From: Mesorhizobium sp. 113-3-3
Lineage (GTDB): Bacteria; Pseudomonadota; Alphaproteobacteria; Rhizobiales; Rhizobiaceae
Reading direction: 5' to 3'
DNA: 64,000 bases
Assembly: GCF_016756495.1 (NCBI RefSeq)
Contig: NZ_AP023243.1
Location: 4,716,501-4,780,500, forward strand
Shown: positions 57,302 to 64,000 of the stretch, in pieces
Position numbering within the stretch: position 1 is the stretch's first letter
Layout of the letters: every line of letters begins with the position of its first letter
Program-made: the position numbers and the translations under genes
The notes under the pieces: generated by a model
What the model was told of the DNA's origin: nothing
The model's input: the letters and a program-made list of their open reading frames with translations, nothing else
Databases searched by the model: none

Positions 57302-57333
57302 CCGCGCCGAGCCGCCCGAAAAGGGCAGCGCGG
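57302..57333. terminator. Bidirectional terminator between tadA and the lipoprotein gene
   Basis: A two-part hairpin (CCGCGC/GCGCGG outer, GCCC/GGGC inner, GAAAA loop) starts two bases after the tadA stop in a 39-base convergent gap. It can serve both genes. Confidence 0.5.
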
Positions 57334-57339
57334 CGGTTC

Positions 57340-58017
57340 TTACAGAGACGGCAACCAGTCGAACCAGCCGGACTTCTTGCCTTCCGCCTCTTTCTTCAGA
57401 CGGCGTTCCTTCTTGTATTCGTCCTCGCCGAGTTCGTTCTGCGGCGCCGTGTCGGCCGCGACACGATAGGCCAATGGCGGCTCACTCAGATATCTGCGGG
57501 TGTTGGGGTCGCCCTGCTTGCTGACGGCAAGACGACGCTGGATCTCCGCGGCGCGGCCCTTGTCGGAATCAGCGGGTGTCCATGCCGGTGGGTGGCTGGA
57601 GCCTGAATCCGCCATCGCCTTCTTGACCGAGGCCGGATCGGTCTGCACATCGTCGACGATCTCAGCTTGGTAGCTCGGATCGTTCTGGTGGGCGGTGGCG
57701 TCGGCGCGCAGCCGCGCACGGCGCTGCTCGGGCGATTCGGGCCACTCAGCGCTTGCCGATTGGATGCTGTCCTGCGGTGCAGGCAGTGCTTCCTTCTGTC
57801 CGGGTGCGGGCTTCACCAAGGTGGGGCGCGGCTTGTAGTCGATCGGATCCTTGCGCTTCGGCGCGAAGGAAACGGCGCCGGTGAGATCGCCCGCAAGCTG
57901 TTCGGCAGCGGTCTTGTCGGTGCCGTAGGTTGGAGAGCCCATGCAGCCGGATAGAGCGAGCCCCGATGCGACAATCGGCGCCAGCAGCGCAAGGCGCGCC
58001 TTATATCTCTCGGTCAT
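57340..58017 (-). CDS. Predicted lipoprotein of unknown function
   Basis: A 225-residue protein with a lipoprotein signal (LLAPIVASGLALSGC; lipobox LSGC at about residue 25). The mature chain is Pro/Lys/Ala-rich and probably disordered, with RRRAR-type basic parts and a C terminus ending GKKSGWFDWLPSL. I recognise no domain. The Met at 58017 begins MTERYKARLALLAP; 24 residues upstream in frame are not used. It may be an envelope-anchored structural or assembly protein. Confidence 0.72.
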   Translation of the reverse strand: MTERYKARLALLAPIVASGLALSGCMGSPTYGTDKTAAEQLAGDLTGAVSFAPKRKDPIDYKPRPTLVKPAPGQKEALPAPQDSIQSASAEWPESPEQRRARLRADATAHQNDPSYQAEIVDDVQTDPASVKKAMADSGSSHPPAWTPADSDKGRAAEIQRRLAVSKQGDPNTRRYLSEPPLAYRVAADTAPQNELGEDEYKKERRLKKEAEGKKSGWFDWLPSL

Positions 58018-58228
58018 GCCAAAAAGTCCCACTCTAGACAGCCTCTCGATCGCCACCGGTCTTGTGACCGGTCCCCATCGTCCAAGCACTTGCGACGGAA
58101 ATCCGGCGACAATTTGTCTTCCGGAGTTTCGCGTGTTTACCTCAACCGCTCGTTAAGGGCAACGCACGGGCGGATTTGCACCGCCCGACGTGGCATTTGT
58201 GCACCGATATGCCGCGCATTCCGGCTAG

Positions 58229-58273
58229 GCATGCCGCGATCCCAAAACCGCGATGCGCTTTTGGACGACATGC
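58229..58273. repeat. Dispersed palindromic element (copy 2) at the ileS 3' end
   Basis: Outer GCATG/CATGC arms and inner CCAAAA/TTTTGG arms around a GC-rich loop. It ends two bases before the ileS stop codon region, so it may double as the ileS terminator. This form is common between genes in rhizobial chromosomes. Confidence 0.75.
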
Positions 58274-58274
58274 G

Positions 58275-61256
58275 TCAAAGGCGGCCGAGCGCCTTCAACT
58301 CATGCAGAACGGCGGCATCGCGAGCGGAGACATCGGGAAATGCCGGATCCTGCCCGACATCGGCCGTGTAACGCCAGGAACGCGCGCATTTGACGAGGCC
58401 GCGATCCTCGGCCTTCTCGACCACCACGGCAACACCCTTGACGTCGTCGAGAGTGAAGGCGCCTTCCGGCGCCTGGCCATGGCTAATGACGAGATCGCTG
58501 GTGATCGCCATCTCGGCCATGTCGACGTCCGATATCGCCGCCTCGAGCGTTGCGTCGTTGATGGTGACGACCGGCACCGCCTCCAGCGAGGAGCCGATGA
58601 CCTTCTGGGCACGCGCGATCTCGAGCGCGCCGGTGACGACGCGGCGCACCTGCCGCACCTTGCGCCATTTTTCCGCCAGCGCCTCGTTCTTCCAATCCGC
58701 CGGGATGTCCGGGAACTGGTCGAGATGCACCGATACGGCATCGGGATGCCGGTCGAGCCAGGCCTCTTCCATGGTGAAGGGCAGCATCGGCGCCAGCCAT
58801 TTCACCAGGCAGTCGAAGAGATGGCGCACCACCTGCACCGAGGCCTTGCGCTTAACGCTCGACGGCGCGTCGCAGTAGAGCGCGTCCTTGCGGATGTCGA
58901 AATAGAAGGCCGACAGCTCGACCACCATGAAATCGACGAGCGCGCGGGTGATGCGCTTGAACTCGAAGGCGTCGTAGCCCTGGCGCACCACCTCGTCGAG
59001 CTCGGCCAGCCGATGCAGCATCAGCCGCTCCAGCTCCGGCATCGCTTGCAGCGGCACGGTCTCGCCATCGTCATGGGCAAGCGTGCCCAGCATCCAGCGG
59101 ATGGTGTTTCTGAGCTTGCGGTAGGCATCGATATTGGTCTGCAGCACGTTCTTGCCGAGCCGCTGGTCTTCCCAATAGTCCGTCGTCACCACCCACAGGC
59201 GCAATATGTCGGCGCCCGACTGCTTGATGACGTCCTGCGGCACCACGGTATTGCCGAGCGACTTCGACATCTTGCGTCCGTCCTCGTCCATGGTGAAGCC
59301 ATGGGTGACGACGGTGTCGTAAGGCGCCCTGCCCCTTGTGCCGCAGCTTTCGAGCAGCGAGGAGTGGAACCAGCCGCGATGCTGGTCGGACCCTTCGAGA
59401 TAGACGTCGGCCGGCCATTTCAGGTCGGGACGGTCCTCCAGCGTGAAGACATGCGTCGAGCCCGAATCGAACCAGACGTCGAGGATGTCCATCACCTGCT
59501 TCCATTTGGAAGCATCATGGTTGCCGAGGAAGCGTTCCTTGGCGTTCGCCGCGAACCAGGCATCGGCGCCCTCTTCCTCGAAGGCGTCAATGATGCGCTG
59601 GTTGACCGCCTCGTCCTTCAGAACGTTGCCGTCCTCGTCGGCGAAGACGGCGATCGGCACGCCCCAGGCGCGCTGGCGCGACAGCACCCAGTCGGGGCGC
59701 TCCTCGATCATGGCGCGGATGCGGTTCTGGCCGGCGGCCGGCACGAAGCGGGTATCATCGATGGCCTTCAAGGCGCGACTGCGCAGCGTCGTGCCGTCGC
59801 CGAGGTCCTTGTCCATGTAGACGAACCATTGCGGCGTGTTGCGGAAGATCACCGGCTTCTTCGACCGCCAGGAATGCGGGTAGCTGTGTTTCAGGCGGCC
59901 GCGCGCGAAGAGCGCGTTACGCTTGATCAGCTCGTCGATGACCGCCTGGTTGGCGTTTCCCTTCTTGCCATTGTCGTCGATGACACGCGCGGCCCCGCCC
60001 TCGCGATCCGGGCCGAAGCCAGGCGCGTCCCTGGTGAAGAAGCCGGCATCGTCGACGGTGAAGGGGATGACGGTGTCGATGCCGCGTGCGCGCAGCTGGG
60101 GCGCGGCGTCCATCCAGGCGTCAAAATCCTCGCGGCCGTGGCCGGGCGCGGTGTGGACGAAGCCGGTGCCGGCATCGTCGGTCACATGCTCGCCCGCGAC
60201 CATCGGCACCGGGAACTCGTAACCGCCGCCGAGACCCTTGAAGGGGTGCGAAAGCACAAGATTTCCGAGCTGTTCGGCGCTGACGTCGTGAAGACGCTTC
60301 AAGGTGACCTTGGCCTTGGCCTGGCTGTCCTCGGCCAGGGCGTCGGCGAAGATCAGCTTCTCACCCGGCTGCGGGCCAAACGCGTTCTCGGCCGCCGTCA
60401 CCTCGTAGAGGCCATAGGCAACGCGCGGCGAATAGCTGACGGCGCGGTTGCCCGGGATGGTCCAGGGCGTGGTCGTCCAGATGACGACATGGGCGTCCAG
60501 CAGATCCAGCGACCGCCCGCTGAGGTCCGGATTGAGTTCCGCCGGCTGCCCGTCCACGACATTGGCGACGACGAGGTTGGCCACCGGAAACTTTGCCCAG
60601 ATCGTGTCTGACTCATAGTCCTGGTACTCGATCTCGGCCTCGGCCAACGCGGTGCGCTCGACGACGCTCCACATCACCGGCTTCGAGCCGCGATAGAGCT
60701 GGCCCGACATGGCGAATTTCAACAGCTCGCCGGCGATGCGCGACTCGGCGTGGAAAGCCATCGTCGTATAGGGATTCTTGAAGTCGCCGATGACGCCAAG
60801 CCGCTGGAACTCACCGCCCTGCACGGAGATCCAGTGCGCGGCGAATTCACGGCATTCCTTGCGGAATTCGTTGACCGGCACCTCGTCCTTGTTCTTGCCC
60901 TTGGCGCGGTACTGCTCCTCGATCTTCCATTCGATCGGCAGGCCGTGGCAGTCCCAGCCGGGCACGTAGTTGGAGTCGTAGCCGCGCATCTGGAACGAGC
61001 GGGTGATGACGTCCTTGAGGATCTTGTTCAGCGCATGGCCGATATGGATGTTGCCGTTGGCGTAGGGCGGGCCGTCATGCAGCACGTATTTCGTGCGGCC
61101 GGCGGCACTCTCACGCAGCTTGGCGTAGAGGTCCATGTCCTGCCAGCGCTTGACCAGCACCGGCTCCTTCTCGGGCAGGCCGGCGCGCATCGGGAAATCC
61201 GTCTGCGGCAAATAAAGCGTCTTGGAATAGTCGATCGTTTCAACAGTGTCGGTCAT
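58275..61256 (-). CDS. ileS: Isoleucyl-tRNA synthetase
   Basis: Charges tRNA-Ile. A 993-residue class I synthetase with HIGH in [13 protein letters not shown] near residue 70, KMSKS in [10 protein letters not shown] near residue 620, the CP1 editing domain, and a C-terminal anticodon/zinc region. It ends without the Cys-rich zinc motif some IleS have, which is variable in alphaproteobacteria. The start at 61256 gives [13 protein letters not shown]. No T-box or other leader motif is seen. Confidence 0.97.
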   Translation of the reverse strand: MTDTVETIDYSKTLYLPQTDFPMRAGLPEKEPVLVKRWQDMDLYAKLRESAAGRTKYVLHDGPPYANGNIHIGHALNKILKDVITRSFQMRGYDSNYVPGWDCHGLPIEWKIEEQYRAKGKNKDEVPVNEFRKECREFAAHWISVQGGEFQRLGVIGDFKNPYTTMAFHAESRIAGELLKFAMSGQLYRGSKPVMWSVVERTALAEAEIEYQDYESDTIWAKFPVANLVVANVVDGQPAELNPDLSGRSLDLLDAHVVIWTTTPWTIPGNRAVSYSPRVAYGLYEVTAAENAFGPQPGEKLIFADALAEDSQAKAKVTLKRLHDVSAEQLGNLVLSHPFKGLGGGYEFPVPMVAGEHVTDDAGTGFVHTAPGHGREDFDAWMDAAPQLRARGIDTVIPFTVDDAGFFTRDAPGFGPDREGGAARVIDDNGKKGNANQAVIDELIKRNALFARGRLKHSYPHSWRSKKPVIFRNTPQWFVYMDKDLGDGTTLRSRALKAIDDTRFVPAAGQNRIRAMIEERPDWVLSRQRAWGVPIAVFADEDGNVLKDEAVNQRIIDAFEEEGADAWFAANAKERFLGNHDASKWKQVMDILDVWFDSGSTHVFTLEDRPDLKWPADVYLEGSDQHRGWFHSSLLESCGTRGRAPYDTVVTHGFTMDEDGRKMSKSLGNTVVPQDVIKQSGADILRLWVVTTDYWEDQRLGKNVLQTNIDAYRKLRNTIRWMLGTLAHDDGETVPLQAMPELERLMLHRLAELDEVVRQGYDAFEFKRITRALVDFMVVELSAFYFDIRKDALYCDAPSSVKRKASVQVVRHLFDCLVKWLAPMLPFTMEEAWLDRHPDAVSVHLDQFPDIPADWKNEALAEKWRKVRQVRRVVTGALEIARAQKVIGSSLEAVPVVTINDATLEAAISDVDMAEMAITSDLVISHGQAPEGAFTLDDVKGVAVVVEKAEDRGLVKCARSWRYTADVGQDPAFPDVSARDAAVLHELKALGRL

Positions 61257-61314
61257 TGATCTGCCATCTGCGTAGCCCCGTCGGCACAAAGCCCGGGCGT
61301 TGAGGTCTTTGATT

Positions 61315-61364
61315 GACGCCTATCGTTTTCCCAAAACCGGACCCACTTTTGGGCGATATGCGTC
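61315..61364. repeat. Dispersed palindromic element (copy 3) upstream of ileS
   Basis: Nested arms GACGC/GCGTC, ATCG/CGAT and CCCAAAA/TTTTGGG around a 10-nt loop. It lies 59 bases before the ileS start, so it would be in the ileS leader or promoter region. The rest of this 289-base gap holds a TCGCGATCGCGA palindrome (61458-61469) and nothing else I recognise. Confidence 0.75.
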
Positions 61365-61545
61365 GATGTTCTGAAAAAAGCGCGAGGGGCGCGCGCGAAA
61401 CTCCCGGCGGTTCCGGCGGCGCTCAGGCCACCCGGAACACCGGGCCAGTAATTCGTATCGCGATCGCGAAAAGGCGCGAAAAGCTCATCATGGCGTGGCT
61501 TTTAGCGGAGATGGACGCAGGAATAAAGCGTCTCGTTCGATTCGC

Positions 61546-62349
61546 CTACATCTTGAAGTCGAAGCGATAGGTGGTCGACACACCGACCATGAACTGGTTG
61601 CGGTCGCCGCGCTCCCTGACCAGGCTGGAATCGGCCGCCGGCCCCTCCAGGCGCGAATATTCGCCGAACAGGCTGGCGGTCATCGGATCGGTCACCTTCC
61701 AGGTCACCGCGCCGCCGAAGCCGACGGATTTCAGGCCGCCGCCAGGATTGTACTGGCTCAGGCCCGAGGCCACGGCTTCCTGCGCATTGACGCCATAATA
61801 GGCGTCGAAATAGTTGGCCGAAGCGAAGGACACGCGCGGGCCGCCCGAAATCCTGACGGTTGGGGTCACATCGTAGAAGGCGTCGGCGGCGATATCGGCG
61901 ACAAAGCCGTTGTGAGCACGGATGCCATGCCGCAATTCGGCACGCGCGCGCATCCAGTCCGTCGGATAGAATTCGAAGAAGCCTCCGACTTCGCCGCCCC
62001 AGCGGACAGGATCGAGCCCCTTGAGCTCATCGTCACTGCTGCGCGAAAACAGGAACTTGCCGGTCAGGCCGGCGCGAACGCCGCCATCATCGACCAACGC
62101 CAGCGAAATGTTGTCGTTGCGCGAAGTGAAGCGTGCCTGGGGGCCGGCCTTGCCCAGGGATATGATGGGCTGGGCGCTGAGCATGTATTTCTTGCCGCCC
62201 TCGAAATTCGGCGCGACAAGGCCAGTGGCGCCAACCGTCAGATACCAGTCGCCGGACAGCCAGCCCAAGGGACCGTCACCGGCCTCGGCCGCGGAGGCGC
62301 CCAGCAAGGCGGCGGTCAGAAGCAGCGGAATCGCCCGGACAATACGCAT
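61546..62349 (-). CDS. MipA/OmpV-family outer membrane protein
   Basis: A 267-residue outer-membrane beta-barrel. Signal peptide MRIVRAIPLLLTAALLGASA is cut near AEAGDG. Alternating hydrophobic/aromatic strands follow, including YLTVGATGLVAPNFEGGKKY (family start) and a terminal strand STTYRFDFKM. MipA-type proteins are scaffold or structural porin-like proteins; a metal- or detergent-response role is known in a few relatives only. Monocistronic. Confidence 0.85.
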   Translation of the reverse strand: MRIVRAIPLLLTAALLGASAAEAGDGPLGWLSGDWYLTVGATGLVAPNFEGGKKYMLSAQPIISLGKAGPQARFTSRNDNISLALVDDGGVRAGLTGKFLFSRSSDDELKGLDPVRWGGEVGGFFEFYPTDWMRARAELRHGIRAHNGFVADIAADAFYDVTPTVRISGGPRVSFASANYFDAYYGVNAQEAVASGLSQYNPGGGLKSVGFGGAVTWKVTDPMTASLFGEYSRLEGPAADSSLVRERGDRNQFMVGVSTTYRFDFKM

Positions 62350-62479
62350 CGATACCCCTTACGCGAAACACGCCGGAACAAACACCCGGCATCGCTCAAG
62401 CCATGGCGCCAGTTCGGTAAAATTTGACTTAACATCCGTAACAGTTGCGTCGGCCAACCTTGTGTCCGGCCACGCCGGA

Positions 62480-62692
62480 TCAGGCGCGGCGCGGCGCGGT
62501 CGGCAGGTCCAGCAGCCCTCTCACGGTCTTGCTGCCCTTGCCCGCAATGCGCACCGATCCGTCGTCGCCCACCTCCACCGTCGCACCGTTGGCAAAGCTT
62601 AGCGACCAGCCGTCGCCCCTGGCGTTGCGGCGGCGGTCGGTAAGCTCGATACCGGCAGCGGTGACAAGGGCGACGATCCCGTCAGCGTTCAT
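62480..62692 (-). CDS. Small hypothetical protein downstream of the AcpA-type phosphatase
   Basis: A 70-residue protein starting MNADGIVALVTAAGIELTD, with a short beta-rich second half (FANGATVEVGDDGSVRIAGK). No family recognised. It follows the phosphatase stop after 23 bases, and an in-frame Met 27 bases upstream would overlap that gene by four bases. It is probably co-transcribed. Confidence 0.6.
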   Translation of the reverse strand: MNADGIVALVTAAGIELTDRRRNARGDGWSLSFANGATVEVGDDGSVRIAGKGSKTVRGLLDLPTAPRRA

Positions 62693-62715
62693 CGCTTTCC
62701 TTCCGACACGGGCCT

Positions 62716-64000
62716 TCAATTGAGGTCGAGCCCGGTGGTAAGATCGCCGAGCGGCGGTTCACCATGCACCGCAACGGCCCTGTCGCGAACCACGATGCCG
62801 TGCAGCACCGGCAGTTCGAAGCGCTCCGTGATGAAGCGCAGGATCGAAGTCGTGTCGTAGGGCGTCTGATCGACATAGCCGTGCTTGGCGAAGGGCGAAA
62901 CGATGATGGCGGGGACGCGTGAGCCAGGCCCCCAGCGGTCGCCCTTGGGCGGAGCTACGTGATCCCAGATGCCGCCATTCTCGTCATAGGTGACGACCAC
63001 CAGCATATGCGGCCATTGCGGGCTTTTCTCCAGATGGGCGACGACGTCGGCGATATGGCGATCTCCGGCTTGGATGTCGGCATAGCCGGAATGCTCGTTG
63101 AGATTGCCCTGCGGCTTGTAGAAGGAAACCTGTGGCAGGGCGCCGTCGTCGATCGCCTGGATGAAGCTAACGCCGCCCAGCCCACCGTCACGCAGATGTT
63201 CGCGCCTGGCTTCGGTGCCGGGCGCGTAATTGGCATAATAGTTGAACGGTTGGTGGTGGTACTGGAAATTCGGAACCGGCGCGTTGTTGCCATGGTCGAG
63301 CGTGTACTGCCAGGCGCCCGAATACCATGCCCAGGTGACGTGCTTGAGGCTAAGCATGTCGCCGATGGTCGGCTCCGTCTGGGGCGGCAGCGTGGTGGGC
63401 TTGGACGGATCCGCAAGGAGCCTATCGCCGCCAGGCGCCGGATCGTTGCCGCTCGGTTGGTAAGGCGGCTGCATCGTGTTCACCGCGTGGAAGTCCGGCG
63501 TCAGATTGCCATCGGAGACAAATTTCGGAATGCCGTCGCGCGCCGATTTCGGCGAATTGTCGGCGATCTTCAGCGCTGTGCCGCTATCATCCGTCACCGA
63601 AATCGATGGTTTGGCCGGGCTCTTGTCGGCATCGGCGTAGTAAGGCGCGCAAGCGCAGATCAGCCATTGGTGGTTGAAAAACGAGCCGCCGAACCCACCC
63701 ATGAAGAAATGATCGGCCAGCACGTATTTCTGCGCGACCGCCCACATGTCGGTCTTGGAAGCGTCCCAGTTGCTCATCGGCATGGCGCCTGAATCGGCCC
63801 AGGCAACGAACATGTCGTTCTTGCCGCCGTTGATCTGCATCTGGTTCTGGTAATAGCGATGCCAGAGATCGTGCGTCGTGACGCTGAGCGGCACGTTGAA
63901 ACCCTTCGGGTCGTTCACGGTGAACGGCGCGTTTGGAAGGTGCTCGGTCATCGCCTGCGTCACCGGCGGCGTGACGCCCTTGGCGGTCAGCCCGTCCCAC
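62716..64000 (-). CDS. AcpA/phospholipase C-type phosphoesterase (partial, runs off the right edge)
   Basis: The C-terminal 427 or so residues of an acid phosphatase/phospholipase C-type enzyme (phosphoesterase family PF04185). Visible motifs are GGFGGSFFNHQWLICAC, DHGNNAPVPNFQYHH, TYDENGGIWDHVAPP and IIVSPFAKHGYVDQTPYDTT. The reading frame is open through position 64000 with in-frame sequence WDGLTAKGVTPPVT before the first internal GTG, so the true start lies outside the window. Secretion and the N-terminal catalytic Thr/Ser cannot be judged. Confidence 0.9.
   Translation of the reverse strand, partial: WDGLTAKGVTPPVTQAMTEHLPNAPFTVNDPKGFNVPLSVTTHDLWHRYYQNQMQINGGKNDMFVAWADSGAMPMSNWDASKTDMWAVAQKYVLADHFFMGGFGGSFFNHQWLICACAPYYADADKSPAKPSISVTDDSGTALKIADNSPKSARDGIPKFVSDGNLTPDFHAVNTMQPPYQPSGNDPAPGGDRLLADPSKPTTLPPQTEPTIGDMLSLKHVTWAWYSGAWQYTLDHGNNAPVPNFQYHHQPFNYYANYAPGTEARREHLRDGGLGGVSFIQAIDDGALPQVSFYKPQGNLNEHSGYADIQAGDRHIADVVAHLEKSPQWPHMLVVVTYDENGGIWDHVAPPKGDRWGPGSRVPAIIVSPFAKHGYVDQTPYDTTSILRFITERFELPVLHGIVVRDRAVAVHGEPPLGDLTTGLDLN

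Noticed and set aside
58176..60611. 811-residue rightward reading frame opposite ileS
   Set aside because: It is entirely antisense to the C-terminal two thirds of ileS, and is Arg/His/Gly-rich with no domain. It reflects base composition, not a gene.
61313..61570. 85-residue rightward frame in the ileS upstream gap
   Set aside because: It begins inside the palindromic repeat and ends within the MipA gene on the other strand, with no ribosome site or motif.

Overview
The window is high-GC chromosomal DNA with densely packed, often ATGA-overlapping genes. It looks like an alphaproteobacterium of the Hyphomicrobiales, most likely Mesorhizobium or a close relative. That view rests on the gene content (hut genes with HutF/HutG, an AztABC-like zinc importer, a lipid A/Kdo cluster with DUF374 and DUF4170 genes, DUF2093, MucR-free ordinary housekeeping genes) and on short palindromic intergenic repeats of a kind common in rhizobial genomes. 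I see no rRNA, tRNA, CRISPR array, prophage or insertion sequence. The only typically mobile module is one small toxin-antitoxin pair.

Layout, left to right. 0-7.5 kb: complete histidine degradation (hutU-hutG-hutH-hutI leftward, hutF-hutC rightward) around a palindromic HutC-type operator. 7.7-11.4 kb: a RidA protein, a zinc ABC importer with a His-rich ATPase tail and two Zur-like sites, and a DUF442 phosphatase-like gene. 11.4-18.4 kb: tyrosine/homogentisate catabolism (Lrp regulator, hpd, then hmgA-MBL hydrolase-fahA-small membrane protein-DinB), with a type II toxin-antitoxin pair between the two halves and a MarR regulator. 18.4-20.7 kb: threonine to glycine (kbl-tdh). 21-27 kb: a GGDEF-EAL protein, a polysaccharide deacetylase, a MarR/membrane protein pair with a striking palindromic operator, and an old-yellow-enzyme-type demethylase. 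27-34.6 kb: queF, a secreted trio (two DUF3828 paralogues around a beta-helix protein), an orphan oligopeptide-type binding protein, an MttB-family methyltransferase and its LysR regulator. 34.6-40.6 kb: mutL, small unknown genes, an EamA exporter with a divergent LysR, and DUF2093. 40.6-46.3 kb: pmbA-cysQ-like-DUF4170-acyltransferase-waaA-lpxK. 46.4-50.1 kb: a VOC protein, divergent epmA/efp, an HNH nuclease and a DHFR-like reductase. 50.1-64 kb: patatin and two M16 peptidases, rsmD, a pseudouridine synthase with a long tandem-repeat tail, tadA, a lipoprotein, ileS, a MipA-type porin, and an AcpA-type phosphatase that runs off the right edge.

How the genes work together. The window is rich in amino-acid catabolism: histidine, tyrosine, threonine and probably N-methylated compounds. 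It also holds envelope biogenesis genes (lipid A, Kdo) and translation quality genes (EF-P, EpmA, TadA, RsmD, RluB-like, IleS). No stretch longer than about 300 bases lacks a gene. The gaps near 200-300 bases (8011-8230, 20717-21023, 29460-29756, 58018-58274, 61257-61545) hold the regulatory sites and repeats listed, and otherwise nothing I recognise.

The least explained items are the DinB protein inside the homogentisate operon, which lacks a recognisable maleylacetoacetate isomerase gene; the paired Zur-like motifs of the zinc operon, one of them inside a coding region; the secreted DUF3828/beta-helix trio; the solitary PUA-like/HNH nuclease; and a terminator-like hairpin in the kbl leader.
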